A stretch of 64,000 bases of DNA from Paragonimus westermani (Eukaryota; Platyhelminthes; Trematoda; Plagiorchiida; Troglotrematidae): NCBI GenBank assembly GCA_008508345.1, contig QNGE01001714.1, positions 6,669 through 70,668 of the forward strand, read 5' to 3'. The number at the start of each line of letters is the position of its first letter. Positions within the stretch are counted from its first letter, which is position 1. The position numbers and the translations under genes are program-made. The notes beneath the pieces are model-generated. The model saw only the letters and a program-made list of their open reading frames with translations. It did no database searches and was not told the DNA's origin. Below are positions 1 through 10,096 of the stretch, piece after piece.

Positions 1-405
1 ATACCTTACAGATATACGCACGTGATTTTTGTACGCGCTCACACAAGACCACAACGAAGGCACGCTCAACTGCGACTATTTCGCCCGTAACGCCAACTAG
101 GTAAGATCGACGAACAAATGTGGGCTGACCGAATCGTCCGAATGCTTTTACCCGTCTCTCTGATGTACGCATTCATGTCTGAGGTTTTCCCGGTCAGTAG
201 GAGGTTTAAGTAAGCACTTGAAAATCGACATTCACCTATCGTTCTCGTTCTTAAAAAGGAACGTGAAAGACCCCTTGTAAGTAGCAAGTGTTACTAAATG
301 GTTTTGCTATCATGCAATAGAGAGACACAGGCGTATATGAAAATTTCGTTTGCTACTGAATATTGGAAACAGGTGCGTTGGGCAGCACTGTGAAGTGTTA
401 TCTTG

Positions 406-700
406 TGTTGAAAAGCCGCCACCTTCCGGAACGAGATCAAAAACAGGCTTTGCGAAGAAATGCAAATATCAGTTCGTTTGGTATCTTTTGCTTGTTTTAT
501 GGACAAGTTGCATCAGTAAAATGAAGACTTACAACTCTTGCCGACAGTCTGGCTTTCCTAGTGCTTTAATCGGCTCCGCATGTAGCTCGTTGGTTTTAAC
601 GTATGAAGCACTTGTTTATTCTGATCCCCATTGCAACAAAATCCGATGACAAGCCAAAGTGCTATCCTGAATGGTCACCACGTTGACAAGTCAGACGTTG
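406..700 (+). repeat. 5' part of 391-bp LTR-like repeat (R2), interrupted
   Basis: Starts TGTTGA and aligns over roughly 290 bp with 9400-9710, sharing the block ACCTTCCG(A/G)AACGA, a run ending ATCGGTAAAATGAAGA or its variant, and ACAAAATCCGATG. Sequence like its 3' end reappears at 2582-2650, so R2 seems to have been split by the palindrome and the minus-strand gypsy remnant lying between. No protein is encoded. The TG start and size suggest a solo LTR of an unidentified element, which is inference. Confidence 0.7.
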
Positions 701-828
701 GTATTGTTATGTTCGCCGAGCTTGGCATTCAGGTTGCAAACGTTTCACCACCAAGCGAGGTGAGATCATCAGTGCGTAAATGAATCGTTTGCAACCTAAA
801 TACCAAGCTCGGCGAACATACCAATACC
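700..828. repeat. Short palindromic (foldback/MITE-like) element, left copy
   Basis: Arms 700-742 and 786-828 are 43 nt each and complementary at 40 positions (GGTATTG...GTTGCAAACG against CGTTTGCAAC...CAATACC), around a loop of about 43 nt. The same structure lies at 20914-21040. There is no ORF and no clear target-site duplication. It could be a non-autonomous foldback or MITE, or a hairpin that is part of the larger repeat. Confidence 0.75.
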
Positions 829-863
829 GAAACCATCAACCCGAGCAACGAGCAAAGAATGTT

Positions 864-1880
864 ATGGCTAATTAATTAGAAGATCAACTAATTAATCGAT
901 GGACTTTATTTACCACACATTATGAATAGATCTGTGCGTGAATGGGCAATAGAATCCGGGTGGCATCATCGCATAGAAATATTGTTAGAACTAGTTGATC
1001 AGAACAGCAGACTTCAATTTAACATTAGCACGGAAGCATGAGTATATAGAAAGGAGGTTGAATCAGTTATCATCAACTTTGAGAGTAAACCCACCGACTG
1101 TTCGAACGACCATCATACACGGCTGAACAGTCTTCCCTTACATTGGCTCAGTCAATCAAATCGTGGTCCCAGTGTCACTCAAACAGTACTCCGATCTACC
1201 ACTGACTTCTAACCTAGCATGAACTGCTGTCTTATCAACCACCCACCATTGCCGGATCCTCTTTCCCAAACGAAAACAATCGAAGAAACGTTTATTCAAT
1301 TTCCAAACTTCCTGTCCAGTGGGCAAAATCTTCGCCAGTATCCACGTCTTTTGCATCCGTAACAGACATCGCCACGATCCACATCATCCGTCACCTTCAA
1401 AACCGCCACTTCCTGAGTCAAAATTTCCACTGCGCTTTGAAGCTCATTCAGTTCACTTGGTTCGCTTGCCTCCAACTCGTTGACTGTCGCGACATTTTCT
1501 GCCAGCAATTGTCGAGCTGTATCGGCCAACTGTTCCAGCGTCATGCGATGTGCGATGAGAGCAACCCTGAACTGATTCCGGACTGTTGGTTGCACTCTCT
1601 CCGAGGACTGATCTGTCATGATGTGTCGTTCTGAATCCTGGTCCACGTGTGACAAGCAATGACACGGCAAAAAAACGAAAACATGGCCTCCTGGTCTAAG
1701 CCGGATGCCCTTGAGCCGCCTCACTGCCTCCTGGCAGTCGGCGGGGCTGTCGAACGCGGAGATCAGCGCCTCCTTCACAACAGTCCACTCCAGCTCTGCA
1801 GGGGCCTCTTCGTGCCGCATCCAGCACCGCTTTCGCCCTGCCCCTGAGCAGCGTCCGCAGTACTGCCAACTTCGCTCGGT
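864..1880 (-). repeat. Source copy of the exact 1017-bp inverted duplication
   Basis: This block matches 16327-17343 in reverse complement. It has identical length and no difference in any stretch I compared, including the identical translations. It covers most of gag, the protease start and decayed sequence beyond. At the right-hand copy the identity stops exactly at an N. The 845-bp arms next door do carry substitutions, so this block is conspicuously more similar than its surroundings. Confidence 0.88.
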
Positions 1881-1950
1881 CGGCCTTGAAGTCGATCACC
1901 TGCGCCACGTCATCGAAGTCCTCCACAAATTCCCCGTTTACTTACTGTCT
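1137..1950 (-). pseudogene. Ty3/gypsy gag-protease remnant (left copy)
   Basis: Read on the minus strand from about 1950 down, the sequence encodes a gypsy-type Gag with an acidic start like EDFDDVAQVIDF, then KLAVLRTLLRGRAKAVLDAARRG. A frame change follows, then a stretch (1296-1820) ending in a zinc-knuckle-like CYGCKRRGYWRRFC. The CCHC histidine is replaced by Tyr. A third frame (1156-1356) carries ARLEVSGRSEYCLSDTGTTI, with the D-T-G expected of the retroviral-type aspartic protease. Gag would package element RNA and the protease would process the polyprotein. Here the frame is broken at least twice and no pol follows, so the copy is dead. Sequence below about 1130 is decayed and unassigned. 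Confidence 0.85.
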
Positions 1951-2210
1951 CAGTCCGAAGACAAATTACAAGAGCAGCTCTTGCGTATCTATAGCTCGTC
2001 AGGCGACCTTGTGAATACCGTTCAATGAAGCGCATGAAAAGTGTCCCAGGTTACGAATCAGCGAATTGGCGTCCAGTACGTAAATTGGTGCGAGAAATGA
2101 AAATGATGGTGCAATAGTGGCGCGGGAAAGAGGAATTCGAATTTACAAAAGTAACAAATGTTCAGTACCGGTTTATTGGACAGTTTTGGAGGTATTTGAC
2201 ATCCCCAACA
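1951..2210 (-). other. Insertion of about 250 bp in the gag leader
   Basis: Compared with the plus-strand copy at 15836-15930, the left copy matches just after its LTR (ACAACCC...GGATGAA.ATTCC...CCGTTTGAGGA) and again at GGAGGACTTCGA. About 250 bp of unrelated sequence lie between. No ORF or terminal repeat was recognised in the insert. It could be a small mobile element, or a deletion in the other copy. Confidence 0.55.
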
Positions 2211-2271
2211 AATCCTCAAACGGTTGTAGCTAAGGAATGTTCATCCTTCAAACATGGGTTGTGTCACCAGT

Positions 2272-2581
2272 TGTTGTGAGCCAACAACGCGGATGGCACA
2301 AGAGTTAGTTATTCGGAAAACCAATAAATGTTATGCCCCTCAACCGGACTACGAACACAAGCACTCATCTGCGTATGACACGCGTCTCAGATCGTCACGG
2401 TTGCCACGGACGACAATGCTCAGTTCCTCCATGTGGCAAGGACCATTTCATACGATGCTGCAATCCGATGTTCCTTCCTGTATTTTTCCCGCGGCCATTT
2501 TGTTGTCCAACTCCATGCTGTTGCCCCACTACTGAATGTAGTGGTGTGAGTAGTGTAATGTGATTGCTCGTCCTAACTACA
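2272..2581 (-). mobile_element. Ty3/gypsy LTR (left copy, 310 bp)
   Basis: On the minus strand it begins TGTAGTTAGGACG and ends GGCTCACAACA, matching the family consensus TGTAGTG...CACAACA. Within it the block CACTACTCACACCACTA.TTCAGTAG is shared with the other six LTRs. It is nearly identical to 20507-20816. It precedes the minus-strand gag remnant, so it is the 5' LTR of that truncated element. The 3' LTR and pol are missing. Confidence 0.85.
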
Positions 2582-2650
2582 GTAGGCTTCCGCTAATCGC
2601 TAGTTGACTTCGCATTGATGCGTTTGTGCACTTTGACCCGTTTGCAATAT
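2582..2650 (+). repeat. 3' fragment of LTR-like repeat R2
   Basis: Resembles 9722-9793 (TGACTTCG.AT.GATGCGTTTGT). With 406-700 it brackets the gypsy remnant, which suggests the gypsy element landed inside R2. Short and diverged, so moderate confidence. Confidence 0.5.
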
Positions 2651-4029
2651 GGCAGTTTGTTTGTGTTTGTTACTTGATTAATATAATCATCTCAAGGAAC
2701 AAAAACGAATGCTGCATATGGTAGGTTTGGGTAACAAATGCTAATTACTTGCTCAATTTAACTCAGTGCACAAACTGAAAAACGTCACATGCTTTTTCAT
2801 AATCATTGAAATACAGCTGACCGTATAACACAACAAACTACAGATTAGTGGCTCAACAGAGCTATCTACACTTTCGGTGATCTAGTTCTGGACAAAATTG
2901 TGTTAATCAAATAAACACACATGTGTTCAATCCGTATGCCGTGTTATTCACCTTCAAGACAAGCTCATCAAGTGCATTTTTATGGCATTACAGACTGCTG
3001 ACAAATTTGGTACCACAGTTAATATGATCAGCGGAATCACTGAGAGGCTGTCTGATGTGTGGCGTTGACCACTGCGGACTGCGACCACAGTTGGCGGCAT
3101 CCTGTTCGAATTAGCTTACCACAGTGGCCGATGCCAACGGACGTCTATGCATAACCACCACAAGTGGCTTGCGTTACATCACTTGTGGCTCTACTCACAC
3201 GCCACGTACCTACTGTAAACCCTTAGGAATGAGACCAGGAGGTGTGTATGTGTGCCTGTTGTGTCCAGCCGGCCAATGTTGGTTAGCCAATTGGTAGGCT
3301 AACCCGAAATTGAAACCTCTATCTTTCGAGAAATAAACAGATAGAGAGACTCCACTTGGAATATCTAAACTGAGAAGAAAACTGTTGGTGCAAGAAGTGG
3401 TTCATTAAACGAATACGTGTGAGTGCACTCTAGAATGGGTATGGAAGAAAAGCAAAATGAAAGGTTGGATTGGAAGAAAACAGACGAAAAATTCACCATA
3501 CAGTATACCAACAAAGCTGAGAAAAATGGAGGGTAGAAGGCCACATGCATCCTTGTTTCTGAAAAAGGGAGCGGGTGAGATCCAAATCACGGTGGTCGTT
3601 GGCCGATACGAACATGAAGAAAGTGAACATACCGGATATAACCAACTTGACCCTAAAGTACTCGTTGTCTCTTGATCGACGGTGGACCATGAGAACGTTG
3701 ATGATTTACTCATTTCAAACGGCCAGCGTATTCGCTACCACACACATCACAACGCCGTACAATCATGTCACCGCGACTCATAACACCGAGGTTTCCTTTG
3801 CGTATCACGCTCTTCATGGCCGCCCAACTGCTGCTCATTCAACTTACGAATGCCCATCCGGATCCTATTTCTCCAGACCGTCCGGTTCGAGGCCAAGTCT
3901 TCTCAACATCTAAAGTCGACGTTACAGCGCGAAAGACTTGCCTGGATAACACCCTAATGTGGCAGCTTTTGGCCACTAGAACTTTACTTATCTGATTTCA
4001 CCGGCCGTTATAGTAGCTGCTTTGGAATA
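2651..4029. other. No recognisable gene; one small signal-peptide-like ORF
   Basis: No known protein domain or repeat was recognised. A 76-codon plus-strand ORF at 3765-3995 starts with a hydrophobic stretch resembling a signal peptide (ITLFMAAQLLLIQLTNA, then HPDP). Nothing else supports it as a gene: there is no clear splice context and overlapping ORFs are open in other frames. Confidence 0.4.
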
Positions 4030-4440
4030 CGGTCACCGCTCAGTCAACGAATGTGATCTGGCCAACAAAGTTGATTCGGCATCAGAATGGCTTCCAAGCC
4101 GCTCGCCGCAGCACCTCACTGTTACGAAATATGTCCGACCACCGAATATCCAGGATGAGTCGTGGACACCCCAAATGGGAACGGGTCAGATAGCGCACGT
4201 TCAGTTGACACAATGTCCATGTTTCACTGCCTCACAGCAGTATAGACAGCGGTAGACGAGGAGCTTAGTGCTATACTTCGGGTTGGGGTTCTCCTAGACA
4301 CGCCTTTCAAGGCGTCAGAAAGCACCACTAGCCTTCGCCATGCGGGCTCGTAACTCGCGATCCGCGGACAGATCTGTGGACAAATTGCTACTCAGTTAGC
4401 ACAGGTCTGCGCAACTGTCAACAACTTCTCCAGTGTTGAG
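4030..4440 (-). pseudogene. Decayed non-LTR retrotransposon RT C-terminal fragment, copy 1
   Basis: On the minus strand and across frame shifts the sequence reads DRELRARMAKASGAF, then RLERRV, then STKLLVYR, then FHLGCPRLILDIRWSDIFRN with SEVLRRA. These blocks, in this order, are the familiar C-terminal region of endonuclease-reverse transcriptases of animal non-LTR elements (I-A-KAS-AFG-L, then K--VY, then FH--CLR-IL-I-W-D---N-EVL). The catalytic palm is absent, and stops and frameshifts abound. It pairs with a more diverged copy at 5010-5445. The exact clade cannot be told from this fragment. Confidence 0.7.
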
Positions 4441-5009
4441 AATTTCAGGCGCAGATGCAAGAAAACCACCTCCACCCGGAGAGGGCTGAAAGAAAGAGAT
4501 GACCACACACACGTACTTTCAACACAAAAGGCGAACGGAAGATCATGGGAAGGAAAAACTGAACATACAAGCAAATTTGATGTGAACTCGTTTTCATACG
4601 GAATCGCAGGCTGTTCCTCACACCGTCATCGGACGTGTTTTACTTCGTGCCTAAGAAATTGGAAGCAGTGTTGACGATGGTTAATAAATTTTGAAAATGT
4701 TAAGCGTACATCACGACTTGTCAGAATGAGTGTATGATTGCAGTGTCATGAACCAGGACTGTTCGTAGCCTGTGGTTGGACGCTACTCCTTAACCAACTA
4801 TGAGTACTGCGGATACTGTTCTTTTGTAGATGTGATCAACAAAATGGAACAAAAAGTGTGTTCCCCACACTGGATTTGCACCCGAAACAAAACGCGAACA
4901 GAGAAAATGAATCGTTGATGGTTAAACTTACCGCCACCGGACACCTAGAATGAAATAGAACGTCCAATGTGCAAGAATCATGTCAAGAACCGGACTGCTA
5001 GATAATTGC
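4441..5009. other. No recognisable feature
   Basis: Stretch between the two RT fragments. No ORF of note, no repeat shared with the rest of the window, and no extension of either RT fragment that I could see. Confidence 0.5.
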
Positions 5010-5445
5010 CATCATCTGCAGTGAGCGTGTGTTTCAATGCATTTATATCAGCGCTCAACGAAGAAGACTAACAATCGGACTGAGTCCAATTCCGTCCATG
5101 TCTGCCCAGCCGGACCACCTTAACGACAGGAACCACGTACGACTGCCTAATACTCAAAATGTCTCTTATACAGTGCGGATAGAATCCGCTCAGATACCAC
5201 TGTTGTACGACAGCATGGACTCGACCATTGTGCCGTAGATGAGCAGTTTGGTTTTAATTTTTACACTGAGTTTCCACCAGACACGTCTTTCAGTAAGTCA
5301 GAAAACAGAGCCAACCTTAGACGAGCTTGCAGCTCACGCTTCATGGACAAATCTGTCGACTGGTTGCCACCCGAATAGCAAAAATCCTGGCAGCTGTCCA
5401 CAGTGTCCTGTAGTGGAACCCTTAACCGTGATAGCTTGGGTACCC
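5010..5445 (-). pseudogene. Decayed non-LTR retrotransposon RT C-terminal fragment, copy 2
   Basis: The minus strand gives STDLSMKRELQARLRLALF, TERRVWWKLSVKIKTKLLIY, MVESMLSYNSGI and LSLRWSG. These align block by block with copy 1 at 4030-4440 (STDLSADRELRARMAKA..., ERRV, STKLLVYR). The DNA also shares AGACACG(T/C)CTTTCA and GGACA(A/G)ATCTGT.GAC. Both copies lie on the same strand about 1 kb apart and are old and non-functional. Confidence 0.6.
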
Positions 5446-5884
5446 ACTAACAAATCTCTATCTCAATGATAGGCATTGAATGGGTCAAGTCGATGGTTTG
5501 GATCTCAATTGTTGGGTTTGGTGTAAAGGTTCAATGCGGTGGTGCTCGTCTGGGCCGTGTCCTGTCCTGTCCCGTTCTGGTCTCAGTTCCGATCCGATTG
5601 CAACCGCGCCATGAGTGCTGCACCGAATCACATCCATTTGGGGCGTTCCAATTGGCTGAGTGTGGAGATGGTGAATGTGCACGCGCGTGCGTGCGTTCGA
5701 GTGGGGAAGAGATCTTTCGGGCCGGTGCATGTGTCGACGTGCATGTGCAGTCTGGGGCAATGTGCGTCATCTAGGCTAGACGGCTTGCCACGTGATGGGC
5801 CGCGTGAGACGGCGAGACGATGGCTACATAGGCTCCTACCAGCTGTGAGGTTACGGTGAAACAGCGACCACAAGTCTATCTGGA
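5446..5884. other. GC-rich stretch downstream of the integrase remnant, possible 3' LTR
   Basis: Follows the end of the minus-strand gypsy integrase where a 3' LTR would be expected. It is locally GC-rich, with alternating purine/pyrimidine runs around 5675-5750 (GTGCACGCGCGTGCGTGCG). No second LTR is available for comparison, so the boundaries cannot be set. Several overlapping ORFs are open here only because of base composition. Confidence 0.35.
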
Positions 5885-6959
5885 AGACACACTGACCGAC
5901 CGGATTTAGTCTTGTGCGAGCTTGTTTCAGTTGACGTTCGCGAGTCATTTGGTGTATACTCCTCGAGGAGACGATCGACGATGTTGTTGCAGTATGCACT
6001 GACGTCCAAAGTGTAAGATTTGTCCGGGCGATTCAGAACACGATATGGACATTTGTACGCTGATTGTGGGGATTCGTTGAGCTTGTCACAGCGGGCAAAT
6101 ACGTGCGAGCGGTCGACCAGTTTGTTGTGGCAGTGGATAGGTTTTCCTTGTAGTCATGGTGGTTAAGTTAATTTGGACACGAAATGCTGCAAGCGACTTA
6201 CGTAGTTCGTTAGGTCAGGAAAGGCTGCATTATCCGAATGGGTTAGTAGCTGGCCGGATAAACGCAAACTGGTGCCGTAGGTAAGTTGTGCTGGGGAGCG
6301 CTGACTTTCGGCACGAACAGAGTTGCGCAATCCAAGAAGCACAAGTGGTAGCTGGTTAAACTGAACGAGTAATTCTAGTTTGGTAGTCAGAGCAGCCTTT
6401 AATGCTCGGTGAGAGCTTTTGACTATTCAGTTGGACTGTGGATGGTATGCTGTGGCACGAATCCATTAAATATCAAGGAGACGTGTGGGTTGCTCAAACA
6501 GATGAGACTCGAACTGGGAGCTGCGGTCCGTAGTTATAGTGGAAAGTATGCCAAAGCGTGGAATCCATCCGACCAGCAATGCTGTTGCTAGGGTTTGAGT
6601 AATGGTGTCACAGATCGAAAAATTTTCTGGCCACCGAGTAAGGCCGTCGATATATGTAAGAAGATGGCTGAAACCTTTCGATGGTGGCTAGGGTCCAACC
6701 ACATCAATGGTCAAAGGCGCATGTGATCCAAGCAGAGTGACGGTATGACGATGTATCTTCGACTGTTGACAAGCCAAGCAGCAACACATCCAATCGCCAA
6801 TATCCTTGTTTACGCCAACCCAAAAGAATCGTCCAGAAATAGGTTTTCTGGATACCTGTATGTGACATGTTGTAGAGGGTGTCGAAAACAGTTTCCCACA
6901 TCTTTTTGGAAAGATTGATCTCGGAGATCCCGTAGAAAGATCACAAAGAAGTAATACTC
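5885..6959 (-). pseudogene. Ty3/gypsy integrase remnant (second gypsy lineage)
   Basis: On the minus strand, across several frames, these blocks run from high to low coordinates. An HHCC zinc-finger region comes first (LYNMSHTGIQ; VNKDIGDWMCCCLACQQSK, with the C-x2-C). The catalytic core follows (LTIDVVGP, first Asp; GFSHLLTYIDGLTRWPE; then IPRFGILSTITTDRSSQFES, second Asp; then ATAYHPQSN, where Glu would follow but is disrupted). A C-terminal part ends with YRVLNRPDKSYTLDVS. Integrase inserts the element's cDNA into the genome. This order is diagnostic of Ty3/gypsy pol and resembles fluke CsRn1-type elements, which is inference from memory. Stops and indels make it inactive. Confidence 0.85.
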
Positions 6960-7328
6960 CTTGATGTGTTATTTGCCGGGCGTGTCAGGATCGCTAACTT
7001 GAAGTTTAGCTATCTGCACAAAGCCGACGGAGCTGTCGAATGCGATGTTTGCCAGTTGACCTCCCGAAAGAGCACCAGCTACCGCGTTTTGCTCTCCCTT
7101 GACGTACTGGGAAATGTAATCCAAGTGACATAAATCTCGTGGTGTTTAACGATCAGATTTGGTCGATAGGGCATACGTTAATGGTTTGTGGTGAGTAAAA
7201 ACACAAAATGTACGTCATTCAACAAGATGATGGAAATGTTTACTAGCCAATGCCAGCGGCTCACGGCTGAACCTACTATAGCGAATTTGTGCTGGCTGCA
7301 AAGATTTGAAGAAAAACGAGACGGGTTG
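6960..7328 (-). pseudogene. Ty3/gypsy RNase H remnant
   Basis: Continues from the RT. In broken frames the minus strand reads LQPAQIRYSRFSREPLAL, then HFHHLVE, TTNH, then CHLDYISQYV and VKGEQNAVAGALSG. These are the usual gypsy RNase H landmarks (S-RL---Q--YS---ELLA, H--LEGR-F---TDHKPL, HVKG--N-VADALSR). It degrades the RNA strand during cDNA synthesis. A deletion joins ISQYV directly to the GEQN block, and frameshifts separate the parts. Confidence 0.8.
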
Positions 7329-8103
7329 TCACTTGTTACCAACCAGTTGCTGTAGTACAGGTCCAACAGCCAAATTTAACGTGTCAGTAGTGATACTGAT
7401 AGGAGCGGAGGTGTTCAAGTGGGGAATGAATGTTGTTTGTGCAAGCATCTGATTTATTGAGTCAAACGAGTTGATCGATGTCTCAGATAATTCTAAGAGT
7501 TTATTTCGTTTGGAACTCAACAAATCAGTGTGTGGCTTCAATGTGCCAGCAAGGTTAGGTAGGAAACGACGGTAGTAGTTAACCATACCAATAAAACGAC
7601 TAAGCTGACGTATCGAAGTGGGTTGCGAAAAATCTTTGATGGCAGCCACATTGACGACAAGCGGATATACTCCGGTTGAGTTAATATGATGTCCAGGGAT
7701 GTCTACTGGTGACACTTCTAACTGGTACTTGGAAGGATTGATGACAATATCAAAATCGCTCAAGCGTTGAAAAACCTGGAACAAATGTGTGCAGTATTCC
7801 TGGGGGCTGGAGATAGTGACTAGAATATCATCGACATATGGATGAGCGAAATTTAAACCACGTAGCAGTTCGTCTATTAGACGATGAAAGGTTGGTGTTG
7901 CATTTCTTAGCTCAAATGGCATCCACAAAAATTCAAACAACCCAGATGGCATGGTGGTTGCTGTTTTGGGAACGTCTTCTTCTGTCAAAGGAATTTGATG
8001 GCGAGCTGACATAATGTCAACTCTAGAGAATGTAGTCTTGCCGTGAAGATCATATGTGATATCATGAATGTGTGGGACAGGATATCGATCTGCAACGGCG
8101 ACC
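7329..8103 (-). pseudogene. Ty3/gypsy reverse transcriptase remnant with YVDD
   Basis: A 227-codon open stretch (7329-8012) plus upstream codons to about 8103 encode the RT fingers/palm: VADRYPVPHIHDITYDLHGK, HQIPLTEEDVPKTATT, SGLFEFLWMPFELRNATPTF and HPYVDDILV (the YVDD catalytic aspartates). Then come FIGMVNYYRRFLPNLAGTLK and the start of RNase H, SITTDTLNLAVGPVLQQ. The usual FGLRNA reads ELRNA, and TPFGLFEF reads MPSGLFEF, so conserved positions have mutated although the frame is long. The 5' part of pol and all of gag are missing: the coding homology stops at about 8103, next to repeat R1. Confidence 0.88.
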
Positions 8104-8118
8104 TAACTGACACTTTGT

Positions 8119-8340
8119 AGTTTATTTTGAAAGCTGGTCTTCTGAAAACCATGCAGCAACACTATAAGAATTTCTTTTCCGTAGGGATTCTACAAATCTT
8201 GAGTTTCTTCTTAAGAACATCGGGTTGATTGAGACCCATCAGTAAACACTGTATAGAGATGTGCATGTTCGTGGCTGCTGGTGAACTTCACTTTGACCTC
8301 ATAAGGAAAGCTGACACGGTGAGTTGTAATTCACCTCTTT
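8119..8340 (+). repeat. Dispersed repeat R1, copy 1
   Basis: Matches 12666-12882 in the same orientation, with shared blocks CTGGTCTTCTGAAAACCATG, AAGAACATCGGGTTGATTGA and CAGTAAACACTGTATA. It abuts the truncation point of the gypsy RT at 8103, so an R1-bearing element may have removed or replaced the upstream half. No protein was recognised in either copy. Confidence 0.85.
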
Positions 8341-9292
8341 GCTCCATTCCTGATCAGAGCCACAAATGAATAACTGAACATCTCGGCCTGGTCTAAGTGG
8401 ACACGTTCATTCTTGGTCACACTTAGACCTTTCAATCCGTCACAGTCCGTTGCTATTGCAATTCCTATTGCAATTCAGTTGAACTATGTATCAGCTGTTT
8501 GTGTTGTGCCTGCTGAATCCAGATAACTGTGAGTAGTAAAATGTTGGCGGGCCTTGAGATGATCTTTTGGAATTAGTACAGTATTACTAACTAAGGTCTA
8601 AACTTTATGTGTAGTAAGGAATTCTGTCAAGTACGTATTCGTGCGGCGTGTCAGACTGCTTAAATTAGGATGGCTGGCGAACGACTGCAAATTAGTTCAT
8701 GAATAAAGGAAAGGGGTTTAATAGACAATACTGATGGATCTTGTAAAACACTATGAAAGTTAGAATGTTTGAGGACTGTTCACTCGAATGGCAAATCACC
8801 AATGTTAATGGTATATGTTCTGAAGTCTCACACACGATTACGGGACACAGCCACAGTTAGGATACTGAAGGGAAGTGCAGATTTCTGCTGGGCTTGCACC
8901 TACTTTTTGTGTGAACATATAATCGGATTGTGTAAACAAGTGACAACAGATTCAGCAGCGTCTGACATTCCTTGTTTAACCTTTTCGGGGTGGCTGACCG
9001 GAACTTAATAGTCTTCGTGGGAGGCCAGGCTTGGGTCGATTTTGTATCGAGTATCGGCCAGATGTGCGACTATTGCCATTCGATTGTGCCATCTAATTCT
9101 TCGTTTGCATCAGACGTTTGTTCAGATTTTGCGGTTGTCGTGGCCAAAAATGATACCAGTAGCCGGCATTCCCATACAACATTTTAATCATAACTCCGTG
9201 ACGGAATGATGTATGGAACTCCCAATCACTTGTCATCACTGTTGGTGACTTGCCATTCGAGTGGCTTGACACGACCTCCTAGTGTAGTGAGG
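8341..9292. other. No recognisable feature
   Basis: Only short unconvincing ORFs (8769-9008, 8972-9187) and no match to other repeats in the window. Confidence 0.5.
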
Positions 9293-9399
9293 ACAGACGG
9301 TCGCACCATACTACTTACATCGCTATGCAGTAGCAGCATGGATCGAAATGATCGCGGGATAAATACGGGAGAGATACGGGAAGGATCATTAGTGGACAG

Positions 9400-9794
9400 T
9401 GTTGACAATCGCTACCTTCCGAAACGAAAGCAAAAGTCAGTCTTCGCGGCACAAAGCAAATCTCAGTTTATTGAGTTTCTATTGGTTATTTTATAGACTA
9501 GACGCATCGGTAAAATGAAGAAATACAATTGGTGTTGACGCTTTCGCTTTCTCATTGGTCGGCTCGACTTCGCTTGTAGCTCGTTTGTTTCAACGCGTGA
9601 CGCACTTAAATAACTTGTTTTACTCCGGTGCTTGTTATAACAAAATCCGATGTTGGAGCACCGTGTCGTGCTGATTGGTCTCCGCGCTGACCTACAAGTC
9701 TGTTCGTGTTTTCGACACTGATCGGCCGCAGACTTCTGCGAATCAATGTTTGACTTCGTATCGATGCGTTTGTCCAATCTAATCACTTTACATG
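9400..9794 (+). mobile_element. Complete copy of LTR-like repeat R2 inside the LTR
   Basis: Starts TGTTGACAATCGC and ends near TTTACATG. Removing it restores the LTR block GGACAG+CATCAC seen in 13933-14238. It shares sequence with 406-700, 2582-2650 and, inverted, about 21046-21335. A short CAG repeats at both edges. The TG start and length near 391 bp suggest a solo LTR of another family; no coding part is present. Confidence 0.7.
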
Positions 9795-9939
9795 CAGCAT
9801 CACGTATAATAGCTTTCGCCACATGACGGAACTGAGACATGGTGTCCAAAGCGACTGGAGCATCTTCGGACTAGTGTGGTGTGCAAATGAGTGTTTCTGT
9901 TCGTAGTCCCGTTGAGACGCATAAGTCGTGTGTTGGTTT

Positions 9940-10096
9940 TAAGATATCCGTACCAAATTTAGTACGAATGAAGGTGAACAGTTTGGGCGTCGTGTTTAAC
10001 AGGTTATTGGTAAAAAGATTGGGAGTAACACAACGTTGCGAGCAAGTTGTAATACTCTGCGCTTCAACCATCTGGGGTGGCCTTCCTCAGGAGCGT
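9940..10096. mobile_element. 157-bp insert with 9-bp direct repeats
   Basis: TGTTGGTTT occurs at 9931-9939 and again at 10097-10105, whereas other LTRs of the family have the corresponding sequence once. No terminal inverted repeat was seen. A 9-bp duplication fits a Mutator-like non-autonomous element or a short retroposed RNA. The insert itself was not recognised. Confidence 0.6.

Larger units (their letters stand above)
1..845 (+). repeat. Left arm of 845-bp inverted repeat
   Basis: Reads as the reverse complement of 20896-21740 with only a few substitutions and no net length change (845 bp each). The arm contains the 5' part of a 391-bp LTR-like repeat (from 406) and a palindromic element (700-828). 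The repeat runs off the window start, so its true length is unknown. Several ORFs of 60-100 aa occur in mirror image in both arms, but none resembles a protein and they are read as non-coding. The arms are about 20 kb apart. They could be a dispersed repeat inserted twice in opposite orientation, or one locus assembled twice. Confidence 0.9.

Noticed and set aside
3400..3425. Match of TTCATTAAACGAATACGTGT to 32246-32266
   Set aside because: It is about 20 bp long with no extension on either side and is probably chance.
5466..5999. Five overlapping ORFs on both strands
   Set aside because: They are open because the stretch is GC-rich. The only meaningful coding trace is the integrase tail above 5885.
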